DNA from: Pseudoxanthomonas sangjuensis
Lineage (GTDB): Bacteria; Pseudomonadota; Gammaproteobacteria; Xanthomonadales; Xanthomonadaceae
DNA length: 50,857 bases
Direction: 5' to 3'
Assembly (NCBI RefSeq): GCF_010211755.1
Contig: NZ_PDWR01000026.1
Span: forward strand, 1 to 50,857
Shown here in pieces: positions 41,239 to 50,653 of the stretch (positions are counted from its first letter, which is position 1; each line of letters starts with the position of its first letter). The notes under the pieces are model-generated. The model saw only the letters and a list, made by a program, of their open reading frames with translations, had not been told where the DNA came from and searched no databases. The position numbers and the translations under genes are program-made.

Positions 41239-41811
41239 ATGCCGCTGCGCCGACTGATCGCCACCTGCCTGCTGCTCGCCGTGCCGCTTGCGCTGCGCGC
41301 CGCGGTCGCCGCCAACGAGATCGCGATCGACGCCGCGCGCATCGACCAGTCGCTGCGTACGCAGTTCCCGTACAGCGTGCAGGCGCTCGGCGGCCTGTTC
41401 ACGGTGACCGCGCGCGATCCGGCGCTGGAGATCCCGGCCCGCGGCGACCGCCTGCGCATGCAGTTCCGCGCCAGCGCCGGATCGCCGGGCGCCGGCAGCA
41501 TTCCGCTGGGCCGCGTTTACCTCAGCAGCCGCTTGCGCTACGACGAACCGGGCCGCGCCTTCTACCTCGACGCGCCGGTGATCGAGCGGGTGGTTCCCGA
41601 GCAGCCGGGCCTGGAGATCGATGCGAACGGCCGCGAACTGCTGACGCTGCTGCTGCAGGATTTCGCCGCCAGCGAACCGGTCTACCGGCTCGATCCGAAA
41701 CTGCTGGCCACCTTCGGCAACCTGCAGGTAGAGTCGGCGCGCATCGAGGACGGCCGCGTGGTCGTGGCCTTCGACCAACCCATCGCCCTGGAACTGCCCG
41801 ATGAAGAATGA
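41239..41811 (+). CDS. DUF1439 family exported protein (YceB-like)
   Basis: The 190-residue protein has an N-terminal signal peptide (cleavage after AAVA, about residue 24). It is followed by the beta-rich DUF1439 domain: NEIAIDAARIDQSLRTQFPY, a conserved FTVTARDPALEIP strand and a VYLSSRLRYDEP block. The lipoprotein Cys seen in YceB is absent, so it is probably a soluble periplasmic protein. The fold resembles lipid-binding tubular domains, but no activity is established. Its last 11 bases overlap the next gene, so the two are translationally coupled. Confidence 0.8.
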   Translation: MPLRRLIATCLLLAVPLALRAAVAANEIAIDAARIDQSLRTQFPYSVQALGGLFTVTARDPALEIPARGDRLRMQFRASAGSPGAGSIPLGRVYLSSRLRYDEPGRAFYLDAPVIERVVPEQPGLEIDANGRELLTLLLQDFAASEPVYRLDPKLLATFGNLQVESARIEDGRVVVAFDQPIALELPDEE

Positions 41812-42343
41812 ATTCGCCGCCGTCGCCCTGATCGCCGCGCTGGCGGCCTGCAGCGCGGAAGCGCCGGCACCCACCACCGCCGACACAGCTGCCGCTGCGG
41901 CCGCCACCGATGCCGCGGCCGCAGCGGCGACGCCGGATGCCGCCGCACCGGCGCAAGCCCCGCTGCCCGGACCAACGGCGGGAGACGCCGAAGTGGTGGT
42001 CCGCGACTATTACGCGGCGATCAACGCCGGCGATTTCGAGACCGCCTACGCCAAGTGGGACGACGGCGGCGCGGCCAGCCGCCAGGACTTCGCCCGTTTC
42101 CGCGACGGTTACGCCGATACCGAATCGGTGCAGGCCACCATCGGCGCCGCACACGGCCTGGAAGGCGCGGCCGGTTCGCGCTACGTCAAGGTGCCGGTCG
42201 AACTGCGCGCGCGGCAACGCGACGGCAGCGTGCGCCGCTACCGCGGCGAGTTCGACCTGCGCGCGGCGGTCGCCGACGGCGCCAGCGACGAACAGCGCCG
42301 CTGGCACCTGTATTCGGCGGTGATCCAGCGCCTGCCGGATTGA
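41801..42343 (+). CDS. putative lipoprotein with Ala-rich linker and NTF2-like C-terminal domain
   Basis: The 180-residue product has a signal peptide with lipobox ALAAC (Cys17), a long Ala/Thr/Pro/Asp linker (about 20-60), and a C-terminal domain beginning VVRDYYAAINAGDFETAYAKW. That start is the usual one of SnoaL/NTF2-like folds, and it ends in VIQRLPD. The linker would span the periplasm from the membrane. No catalytic residues can be named. It overlaps the DUF1439 gene by 11 bases. Confidence 0.75.
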   Translation: MKNEFAAVALIAALAACSAEAPAPTTADTAAAAAATDAAAAAATPDAAAPAQAPLPGPTAGDAEVVVRDYYAAINAGDFETAYAKWDDGGAASRQDFARFRDGYADTESVQATIGAAHGLEGAAGSRYVKVPVELRARQRDGSVRRYRGEFDLRAAVADGASDEQRRWHLYSAVIQRLPD

Positions 42344-42377
42344 GCGCGGAAACAGCTCCCGCGACAGGCCGGGACAT

Positions 42378-44627
42378 TCACAGTTCGAAGCGGTAGCTCA
42401 GCTTCACCAGCAACTGCTCGTCGTCGCGCAGGTCGAAGCTGTCCTGCAACAGCTGGCCCGTGCCGTCGGAATACGCTTCCTGCCGGTAGCCGCCGCGGCC
42501 GTAGACCACGTACAGGTACGACAGCGGCGCCAGCTCGTAGCGGTAGCGCACCTGGAAGCCGAGGTTGCGCACGCTGAAGTCGTCGACCGGTTCGTCGCTG
42601 GCCACGGCACGGCCGCCCGGCTCGACCGTGTAGGCCTGGTTGAGCCGCGCGTCGACCGCGACCGCCTGCAGCTTCACCCGCAGTTCCTGGCGGTCGCCGA
42701 TCGACCAGTCCACCCCGGCTTCCAGATGCGTCTCGCGGCCATCGAAGCTGCCGATCAGGTTGTCGTGCTGCCACACCAGCCAGTCCGGCGTGTGGTCGGT
42801 GTACGCGCCCAGGGTGATGCTGAAGGCGTCGTTGACGAAGAAGATCGGCTTGTACTGCACGGCGTAGCCGATCTTCGCATTGCCGGCCAGTCCGCCGGAC
42901 ATCAATTGCGCCTCGAGCTCTTGCGCCCAGCGCCCCTTGCGCGGGCGGGTGTATTCGTAAACCGCGTTGAAGTTGGCCGGCTGGCGCAGCACGCCGTTGC
43001 CGCGGGTCAGGTCGTCGGTCAGGCCGGCGCTGTTGATGTTGGCCTGCAGGTATTCCTCGCTGCCGTTCCGCAGCCGCGACTGGCGGCTGATGCGGAACTG
43101 GTCGTTGAGCTTCTGGCCGTGGTCGTTGCCGACGTAGCTGGCGCGCCAGCGCCACTCCTTCGACGCATAGCGCGATTCCGGCGGGAGCTCGTCGAAGCGC
43201 CTGCGGAATTCCCAGTGCAGGTAGTTCAGGTCCGCGCGCGACAGGTAGCCGGCGTCGTTGAGCTGCAGCTCGTCGCCGAAATGCATCGCGATCCACTGCT
43301 GGCGCCAGCCGTGGTCCATCTGGTAGTCGGCCCACACCGTCGCGCCGCTGTCGCGCACGATCCGGCCGTCGTCCTCGATCCTGCTGCCGAACACCCGCGT
43401 GCGCACGTTCCAGCGCGCGTTCGGCCGCCAGTTGTGGTCGATGCCGGCGACATCGGCCGTGCGCTCGAGGAACGGCCGCTCGGTGCGCACCCACATCGCG
43501 CCGAGGTTCTGGTTCTCGAAGTCGCGGACCACGCGCAGCGCGTTGAACGAGCGCCCGGCGTCGCCGTCCTCCTCGGCCGAGAACACGCCGTACTTGGTCG
43601 CGCCGAAACTGCCGTTGAGCTTGAGCGCCGCGGCGATGTCGCCGGCGCCGCTGCCGTCGTCGGCCGGCGCGCCGACGCGCCGCGTGTACAGCAGTTGGCT
43701 GAAGTCCGACGGCGTGGTGTATTCGAACAGGCCCTGGTTCTCGGTGAAGAACGGGCGCTTCTCGCCGACGAAGGTCTCGGTGGCGCTGAAGTTGACCACC
43801 AGGTCGTCGCTCTCGACCTGGCCGAAGTCCGGGTTGACCGTCGCCGACAGCTGGAACTGGCCGTTCGGCTTCCAGAACACGTCGACGCCGCCGTCGAAGT
43901 CGCTGCCGCCGCGCACGTTGTCGTACAGGCCCGACGCGTACGGCGTCACCGCCAGCAGCGACTGGCTGTACTTGCGCACCTGGATCGGCGCGAACTCGGA
44001 CAGGAACTTCGGCCGCTCGAAGCTGGCCGCCGGCCACGCCGCGCGTTCGCCGGTGGAGCCGATCACCCGGTCCACGTAGACCTTGATCGTGCGCACGTCG
44101 CCGTTCGCCTTCTGCATCGTCGCGATGTGCCACGGGATCAGCATCTCCACCGTCCACGCGTCGCCGTCCTCGCCGACCGCGTGCTGCCAGTTGCCGTCCC
44201 AGTCGGCGCTGAAGGCGTTCTCGTTGGTGAACAGGCCGTCGCCGATGCCGTTGGTCGACGACACGCAGAAGTTGTAGCCGGTACGCGCGTCGCCATCGAA
44301 ATCGATGTTCACGTTGACCCGGTCGACCTGCTCCTCGAAATCGCGCCGCACCTTCTGCCGGGTGCGCGGCACCGACGCCGGCTGCACGTTGCGGAACGCC
44401 ACGGCGAGACCGTCCGGCGTGGCCAGGATCCACGCCTCGGTCTGCAGCGAGCCCGGCGCGCCGGAGAACGGCATCACCTGGCGGAAGTCGGTGATGTGCT
44501 GCGCGCCGGCCCATTCGGCCGGGTCGATGCGGCCGTCGATGGCGACCGACGGGCCGCTTTCCGCCGCCATCGCCGGCATCGCCATGCCCAGGCAGGCCAG
44601 GCTGCCGCCCACGATCTTCGCTTTCAT
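42378..44627 (-). CDS. DUF5916 / family 9 carbohydrate-binding-like exported protein
   Basis: The 749-residue exported protein has a signal peptide (cleavage after AMAA) and an N-terminal CBM9-like beta sandwich (about 28-190) with VAIDGRIDPAEWAGA, a NVNIDFDGDARTGYNF strand and a WTVEMLIPW strand. The DUF5916 part follows, with WKPNGQFQLSATVNPDFGQV and EKRPFFTENQGLF. The long C-terminal half is beta-rich and ends in VKLSYRFEL with a terminal hydrophobic residue, as in outer-membrane barrels. This is a typical large protein of Xanthomonadaceae and Bacteroidetes, of unknown role. GGAGCGGGG precedes the ATG. Confidence 0.88.
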   Translation of the reverse strand: MKAKIVGGSLACLGMAMPAMAAESGPSVAIDGRIDPAEWAGAQHITDFRQVMPFSGAPGSLQTEAWILATPDGLAVAFRNVQPASVPRTRQKVRRDFEEQVDRVNVNIDFDGDARTGYNFCVSSTNGIGDGLFTNENAFSADWDGNWQHAVGEDGDAWTVEMLIPWHIATMQKANGDVRTIKVYVDRVIGSTGERAAWPAASFERPKFLSEFAPIQVRKYSQSLLAVTPYASGLYDNVRGGSDFDGGVDVFWKPNGQFQLSATVNPDFGQVESDDLVVNFSATETFVGEKRPFFTENQGLFEYTTPSDFSQLLYTRRVGAPADDGSGAGDIAAALKLNGSFGATKYGVFSAEEDGDAGRSFNALRVVRDFENQNLGAMWVRTERPFLERTADVAGIDHNWRPNARWNVRTRVFGSRIEDDGRIVRDSGATVWADYQMDHGWRQQWIAMHFGDELQLNDAGYLSRADLNYLHWEFRRRFDELPPESRYASKEWRWRASYVGNDHGQKLNDQFRISRQSRLRNGSEEYLQANINSAGLTDDLTRGNGVLRQPANFNAVYEYTRPRKGRWAQELEAQLMSGGLAGNAKIGYAVQYKPIFFVNDAFSITLGAYTDHTPDWLVWQHDNLIGSFDGRETHLEAGVDWSIGDRQELRVKLQAVAVDARLNQAYTVEPGGRAVASDEPVDDFSVRNLGFQVRYRYELAPLSYLYVVYGRGGYRQEAYSDGTGQLLQDSFDLRDDEQLLVKLSYRFEL

Positions 44628-44768
44628 CCGTGCACCCCGCTCCCAAGATGCGCGCAGAATAGGGACCAGCGCCGACCCGCGCGCCTGTCGAGAGTCATTG
44701 CAACCTTTTACGCGAGTCGCGCATCCCTGCGTGTGAAAGCCGCCTTCACGGAATACGCGGAAGCGGAC

Positions 44769-45947
44769 TCAGGGCGCCGTCGCGTCGTGGGTGACGAAAC
44801 TGTTCTCGCCCTGCGGCAGTTCCAGCCATTCCGGGTGCGCCAGCGCGCGGCTCACGTCGGCCAGGCCCGACTGCCAGTGTTCGCGCATCGCCACGCGGCC
44901 GAACTGGTAGTCCTTGAAGTGGCCCAGCCGCGCGCGGTCGCGGTAGATCAGGTGGATCACGCTGTAGCGCCGGTCGCAGGCCAGCTCGGCGGCGCGCTGC
45001 GCCCAGGGGTTGGTCTCGCGCACCCCGGCGGGGAGTTCCTCGAGCAGTTCGCGCAACAGGCGACGGTAGTGCTGGACGATGCGCTGCGCGTCGGTGATGG
45101 TGCGGGTACGGCTGGAGTACTGGATTTCCTTTTCGCGCTCGGCCACGTCGAGCAGGTTGTCCGGCACGTCGCCGCGCGCGCTCCACAGGTCGACCTGGAA
45201 CACCAGCGAATCGCGGCGCGGCTGCGCGGCGAAGATCTGCGACAGCGGCGTGTTCGACACCAGCCCGCCGTCCCAGTACCAGCGGCCGTCGATCTCGACC
45301 GCGGGGAACGCCGGCGGCAGCGCGCCCGAGGCCATGACGTGGCGCGCGTCCAGGCGCATGTGCGCGTTGTCGAAGTATTCGAAGTTGCCGCTGGCCACGT
45401 CGACCGCGCCGACGCTGACGCGGATGCCGCCGTCGTTGAGGCGGTCGAAGTCGACCAGCCTTTCCAGCGTCTGCAGCATCGGCCGGGTGTCGTACCAGCT
45501 GGCCGCACCGGGACCGTGCGAGAAGAACGGATCGAACCACATGCGCGGCAGGTAGAAGCCGCGCTGGCCTTCGACCAGCGCGCGCCACGCTTCCCAGGCA
45601 TCGAGCCAGTTGCGCGCATCGCCGTCGAGTCCTTCCAGGTGCGCCTCCTGCCCCAGCGTGGTCGCCGGCAGCCAGTACGGCTGCGATACGGTGCCCCAGA
45701 ATTCGCGCAGCGCATCGAGGCGCTTCTCCGGCGCGTTGCCGGCGATCAGCGCGGTATTGAATGCGCCGATGGAGATGCCGGCCAGCCAGTTCGGCACGAT
45801 GCCGGCTTCGTGCAGGCCCTGGTAGACGCCGGCCTGATAGGCGCCGAGCGCGCCGCCGCCCTGGAGGACGAGGGCGATGGTTTCGGGCTTGGTTTTAGGC
45901 GTGCTCGACTTGCGCTTGGCAACAACCGCATTCTTGCGAGTAGCCAT
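44769..45947 (-). CDS. patD: patatin-like phospholipase (PatD/DUF3734 type)
   Basis: The 392-residue enzyme has the patatin oxyanion hole QGGGALGAYQAG (29-40), nucleophile GISIG (Ser59) and the dyad Asp in DGGLVSNTP (Asp226). The C-terminal region (about 270-390), with RTRTITDAQRIVQHYRRL and VIHLIYRDR, matches the DUF3734 extension. A basic Lys-rich N-terminal tail is present instead of a signal peptide, so it is probably cytoplasmic or membrane-associated. AAAGGAA precedes the ATG. It lies close downstream of 3-hydroxybutyrate dehydrogenase, as in the bdhA-patD operon described in Legionella and other PHB-using bacteria. Confidence 0.92.
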   Translation of the reverse strand: MATRKNAVVAKRKSSTPKTKPETIALVLQGGGALGAYQAGVYQGLHEAGIVPNWLAGISIGAFNTALIAGNAPEKRLDALREFWGTVSQPYWLPATTLGQEAHLEGLDGDARNWLDAWEAWRALVEGQRGFYLPRMWFDPFFSHGPGAASWYDTRPMLQTLERLVDFDRLNDGGIRVSVGAVDVASGNFEYFDNAHMRLDARHVMASGALPPAFPAVEIDGRWYWDGGLVSNTPLSQIFAAQPRRDSLVFQVDLWSARGDVPDNLLDVAEREKEIQYSSRTRTITDAQRIVQHYRRLLRELLEELPAGVRETNPWAQRAAELACDRRYSVIHLIYRDRARLGHFKDYQFGRVAMREHWQSGLADVSRALAHPEWLELPQGENSFVTHDATAP

Positions 45948-45964
45948 CGCAGTTGGTTCCTTTT

Positions 45965-46150
45965 CTAGGACTGAATCGAACCGGGATACAAACCCTTCGG
46001 CGCCTCAGCGCCCCAAACCAATCCACTGGCACTTACTTCCAGCCCCTTGAACCTGCGGACCTCACGCCACGGAGCGGTACTCGCGTCGTACTCGATGATT
46101 TCGTAATCCCGACCGCAGGTTTTCCAGCTGACGAAGCGCCTTGCCATCAT
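45965..46150 (-). CDS. small hypothetical protein between bdhA and patD
   Basis: A 61-residue ORF begins 11 bases after the bdhA stop and ends 17 bases before the patD start, with two adjacent ATGs. It is soluble and compact, with RRFVSWKTCGRDYEIIEYD and RRFKGLEVSASGLVWG. I know no named family. Its exact fit between two co-directional genes and its protein-like composition argue that it is real. No strong Shine-Dalgarno is seen. Confidence 0.5.
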   Translation of the reverse strand: MMARRFVSWKTCGRDYEIIEYDASTAPWREVRRFKGLEVSASGLVWGAEAPKGLYPGSIQS

Positions 46151-46161
46151 CAATTGGCCGG

Positions 46162-46950
46162 CTACTGCATATGCCAACCATGGCTGACGGTGATGCTCTG
46201 CCCCGTCAGCGCGGCACTCGGGAATTCGCACAGGAACCTGACCGTCTCGGCCACGTCGTCCAGCGTGGTGAAGATGCCGTCGACGGTGCCGCCGAGCATG
46301 ATCTTCTTCACCACCTCTTCCTCGCTGATGCCGAATTCCTTGGCCTGTTCGGGAATCTGCTTCTCCACCAGCGGCGTGCGCACGAAGCCCGGGCACACCA
46401 CGTTGCTGCGGACGCCGTGCTTCGCCCCTTCCTTCGCCAGCGTGCGCGCCAGGCCCAGCAGGCCGTGCTTGGCGGTCACGTAGGCCGACTTCAGCGGCGA
46501 GGCCAGGTGCGAGTGCACCGAGCCCATGTAGATGACGACGCCACCGCGGTCGTCCTCGTACATGTGCGGCAACACCGCCTTGGTGGTCAGGAACGCGCCG
46601 TCCAGGTGGATCGCCAGCATCTTCTTCCAATCGGAATAGGCGAAATTCTCGATCGGGTTGACGATCTGGATGCCGGCGTTGGAAACGAGGATGTAGACCG
46701 GGCCGAGCTTTTCCTTGACCTCGGCGATGCCGGCCTTGACCGCGTCCTCGCTGGTCACGTCCATCGCGATGCCGATGGCCTTGCCGCCGGCCGAATTGAT
46801 TTCCTCGGCGACGGCCTGCGCGCCGGCGGCGTTGAGGTCGGCGATGGCGATGTGCGCACCGGCCTTGGCCAGGTTCAGCGCGATCTCCTTGCCGATGCCG
46901 CTGGCCGCGCCGGTGACGACCGCGACCTTGCCAGTCAGTGATGAGGCCAT
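46162..46950 (-). CDS. bdhA: 3-hydroxybutyrate dehydrogenase (SDR family)
   Basis: The 262-residue short-chain dehydrogenase has the NAD-binding TGAASGIG (13-20), NAG at 91-93, and the catalytic Ser144, Tyr157 and Lys161 (SAYVTAKHG). [14 protein letters not shown] and the ending SHGWHMQ are typical of D-3-hydroxybutyrate dehydrogenase. It interconverts 3-hydroxybutyrate and acetoacetate and so feeds on polyhydroxybutyrate breakdown products. The ATG at 46950 is chosen because AGGAG lies eight bases ahead; an upstream in-frame ATG lacks such a site. Followed by the small ORF and the patatin gene. Confidence 0.9.
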   Translation of the reverse strand: MASSLTGKVAVVTGAASGIGKEIALNLAKAGAHIAIADLNAAGAQAVAEEINSAGGKAIGIAMDVTSEDAVKAGIAEVKEKLGPVYILVSNAGIQIVNPIENFAYSDWKKMLAIHLDGAFLTTKAVLPHMYEDDRGGVVIYMGSVHSHLASPLKSAYVTAKHGLLGLARTLAKEGAKHGVRSNVVCPGFVRTPLVEKQIPEQAKEFGISEEEVVKKIMLGGTVDGIFTTLDDVAETVRFLCEFPSAALTGQSITVSHGWHMQ

Positions 46951-47046
46951 GGACTCGACTCCTGTGGGGTGGGAAGCCGACATAGTGTCGCAGCCGGGAT
47001 GTTACCGCATCGTTCCAAAGTCCAATGCGGTTGCTCCTTCCCTTGC

Positions 47047-47290
47047 AGGAGCGGCGTAAGCCGCGACCCCTTCCCCGCATGCGGGGAAAGAGCCTGCCCT
47101 CGAAAGCTTTGGTCGGGAGTGCCCGAAGGGCGGATGGGGGCCGCGAACGCAGCGAACGGCTGCTTTTGCGGTTGCCCCTCATGAAGCAACGGCAAAATCA
47201 AGGTCGAAGAGCGCCCCTCATCCGCCCTTCGGGCCCCTTCTCCCCGCGAGAAGCGCGCGGCGAGAAGGGTTCGCGGCTTACACCGCTCCT
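47047..47290. repeat. composite nested inverted repeat (REP/MITE-like element)
   Basis: The 46951-47317 gap contains no gene but a layered palindrome. The outer arms, aggagcggcgtaagccgcg (47047-47065) and its near-exact complement (47272-47290), match at 18 of 19 positions. The inner arms, cccgaagggcggatg (47122-47136) and catccgcccttcggg (47219-47233), match perfectly. The left side also holds the 18-base palindrome at 47071-47088 (ttccccgcatgcggggaa). The outer arm resembles the aggagcggcttcagccgcg repeat common in Pseudomonas and Lysobacter genomes. It shares cctgccctcgaa with the element at 4321. Confidence 0.75.
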
Positions 47291-47317
47291 ACGGTGGAGA
47301 TGGCCGCAGGGTGTTCG

Positions 47318-47788
47318 TCATTTCTTCGGCTGCAGCATCGTGCCGGTGCACTTCTTCGAGCCGCACTTGCACGCCCAGATCTTCTTCAGCCGCGCGGTGT
47401 GCGGCTCGTCCAGGGTGATGCCGTAGTTGTAGGTCAGCTCCTCGCCCGGCTTGATGTTGCGGATCGCCTCGATGTAGACGCGGTCCTTCTTGCGGTTCTT
47501 GCCTTCGTGCTCGTCGATCACCGCTTCGCAGTTCGGGGCGCAGCTGTGGTTGATCCAGCGCGCGCGGTTGCCCTTGTAGTTGGCGTCGATGACGTATTCG
47601 TCGTTGAGGGTGAACAGGAAGGTGTGGCCCGACTCGACGTCGCCGGCGTCGTCCTCGTCGACTTCGGCGTGGGTGCGGCGCTTGCCCTTGTATTCGATGA
47701 TGAATTCGCCCTTCTTGATCGGGGCGATGGCGAACACGCCATTGCCGTGGATGTCGGACTTGCGGGCTTCGATCTTCTTGTTGGCCAT
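47318..47788 (-). CDS. SET-domain protein-lysine methyltransferase
   Basis: The 156-residue protein is a compact SET domain with post-SET motif. It has the SAM-binding HGNGVFA (14-20), the pseudoknot block WINHSCAPNC (78-87), EELTYNYG (116-123) and the zinc-type post-SET CKCGSKKC (Cys140, 142 and 147). It should transfer methyl groups from SAM to a lysine on a protein. SET domains are scattered in bacteria, often by transfer from eukaryotes, and are found in Xanthomonas and Lysobacter. The substrate here is unknown. The ATG at 47788 gives the natural family start; the ribosome-binding site is weak. Confidence 0.9.
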   Translation of the reverse strand: MANKKIEARKSDIHGNGVFAIAPIKKGEFIIEYKGKRRTHAEVDEDDAGDVESGHTFLFTLNDEYVIDANYKGNRARWINHSCAPNCEAVIDEHEGKNRKKDRVYIEAIRNIKPGEELTYNYGITLDEPHTARLKKIWACKCGSKKCTGTMLQPKK

Positions 47789-47946
47789 TCGTAACGTGAC
47801 GGAAAGGGAAGGACGGCGTCGATTGTCGCATGCCCGGGCACTGGGCATGACGAAGGTACCCATGACCGATGGCAGGCGGGGCGGGAAAACTGTCCTGATG
47901 CGATGCCGGCCCGCGTTTCATCGACAACCCATTCTGGAACACGACC

Positions 47947-48498
47947 ATGTCCCGTCCGAACATCGCCCCGATCGGCCTGCCACTGGCGCCGCTGCTGCTC
48001 GTCCTCGCCGCCTGCCAGCCGCAATCGTCGGCGGTCCCGTCCGCCGTCGCCGCCACGCCGGACGCCGAAGCCGACCTCGTCGCGCGCGGCGAATACCTGG
48101 TGCGCGTCGGCGGCTGCAACGACTGCCACACGCCCGGCTACGCCGAGAGCGGCGGCCGGACCCCCACGTCGGAATGGCTGCAGGGGTCGCCGCTGGGCCA
48201 TTACGGCCCGTGGGGAACGGCCTATCCGACCAACCTGCGCCTGTCCATCGACAAGCTCAGCGAGCAGGACTGGCTGACCTACAGCGCCACCCTGCGCACG
48301 CGCCCGCTGATGCCCGATTTCACCCTCCGCAACATGTCGGAGGCGGACCGCCGCGCCATCTACCGGTTCGTCCGCTCGCTCGGCCCGGCCGGCGTGCCCG
48401 CGCCGCAAGCCCTGCCGCCCGGCCAGCAACCGCCGCCGCCCTACCTGGCCCTGGTCCTGCCCGAACCGCCGGCAGGCGCAGCCGCCCAGGCACCGTAA
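47947..48498 (+). CDS. c-type cytochrome lipoprotein
   Basis: The 183-residue exported protein has a lipobox LAAC (Cys23), an Ala-rich linker, and one haem-binding CNDCH (Cys57, Cys60, His61). A Met in RPLMPDF is the probable sixth ligand. The C-terminus is Pro-rich (PPGQQPPPPY). It is a single-haem periplasmic electron carrier anchored to a membrane; its partner enzyme is not encoded here. It is divergent from the SET gene; the intergenic space includes an ATGCCC-N7-GGGCAT inverted repeat at 47830-47848. Confidence 0.85.
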   Translation: MSRPNIAPIGLPLAPLLLVLAACQPQSSAVPSAVAATPDAEADLVARGEYLVRVGGCNDCHTPGYAESGGRTPTSEWLQGSPLGHYGPWGTAYPTNLRLSIDKLSEQDWLTYSATLRTRPLMPDFTLRNMSEADRRAIYRFVRSLGPAGVPAPQALPPGQQPPPPYLALVLPEPPAGAAAQAP

Positions 48499-48540
48499 GC
48501 CGCGGCCGACCCTCCGGACTGGCAGGGACGGGACCAAAAG

Positions 48541-48557
48541 CGTACAATTTCGGTACG
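48541..48557 (+). promoter_or_regulatory. candidate promoter and operator of the SUF regulator
   Basis: CGTAC-N7-GTACG (48541-48557), extended by flanking A and T runs, contains the -10-like TACAAT (48543-48548). It lies 21 bases before the regulator ATG. A weak -35 is all that precedes it. Rrf2 regulators commonly repress their own operon, so this is a plausible autoregulatory site. Confidence 0.5.
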
Positions 48558-48578
48558 TTTTGAATCCCGCCCTTTGCC

Positions 48579-49028
48579 ATGCTCCGCGTCACCAAGCTCA
48601 CCGACTACGCCACCGTCGTCCTGACCGTGCTCGCCGCGCGGCCGGGCGAGGTGCTCAGCGCCACCGACCTGGCCGAACACTCCGGCCTGGAAGCGCCCAC
48701 CGTGGCCAAGGTGCTGAAGCCGCTGGCCCAGGCCGGCCTGGTCGAAGGCCGGCGCGGCGTGCACGGCGGCTACCGGCTCAGCCGCCCCGCCGAACAGGTC
48801 AGCCTGATCGAAATCGTGGAGGCGATGGAAGGCCCGCTGGCGATGACCGAATGCAGCCAGACCGACAGCCATTGCGGCATCGCCCACCAGTGCGGCGCGC
48901 GCGCGAACTGGCGGCTGATCAACGACGTGGTCGCCGACGCACTGCGCGGCGTGACCCTGCAGCAGATGCTGCACCCGCCCCACGACCCCCGGCGGCGCCC
49001 GATCGCGGTGCGCGTCGCCACCGCTTGA
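48579..49028 (+). CDS. Rrf2-family SUF system regulator (IscR/SufR-like)
   Basis: The 149-residue winged-helix regulator has LTDYATVVLTVLA, the recognition helix EAPTVAKVLKPLAQAGLV and the wing RRGVHGGYRL. Three cysteines, Cys92, Cys99 and Cys105 (ECSQTDSHCGIAHQC), fit the iron-sulfur cluster ligands of IscR (Cys92, Cys98, Cys104). It probably binds a [2Fe-2S] cluster and adjusts SUF operon expression to cluster supply. It lies 36 bases upstream of sufB on the same strand, the standard arrangement in xanthomonads. Confidence 0.92.
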   Translation: MLRVTKLTDYATVVLTVLAARPGEVLSATDLAEHSGLEAPTVAKVLKPLAQAGLVEGRRGVHGGYRLSRPAEQVSLIEIVEAMEGPLAMTECSQTDSHCGIAHQCGARANWRLINDVVADALRGVTLQQMLHPPHDPRRRPIAVRVATA

Positions 49029-49064
49029 ACGAACCGATCTGAATCGAAACACGTAGGCAGCCGG

Positions 49065-50537
<1,473 letters not shown>

Positions 50538-50653
50538 GGCGGCGGGGGGGGCGGGCCCGGCCGCGCGGGGGGGGGCCGGCCAGGCACGCGCGGGGGGAGG
50601 GCCAGGCCCGCGGGCGCCGCCGGGGGGGCGCGCCGAGCCCGCGGCCCGGCCTG
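50538..50653. other. G-run tract after sufB
   Basis: Directly after the sufB stop lie G-runs of about 8, 9, 6 and 7 within very GC-rich, low-complexity DNA. No ORF or ribosome-binding site with confidence is visible. The tract separates sufB from the partial ORF. The runs could be genuine, but homopolymer errors in sequencing or assembly are at least as likely, so any frame crossing it should be distrusted. Confidence 0.6.

Noticed and set aside
42726..45968. A 1080-codon open frame antisense to DUF5916 and patatin genes
   Set aside because: It spans two well-identified genes and their gap, and its protein is low-complexity Arg/His/Val-rich; a composition shadow.
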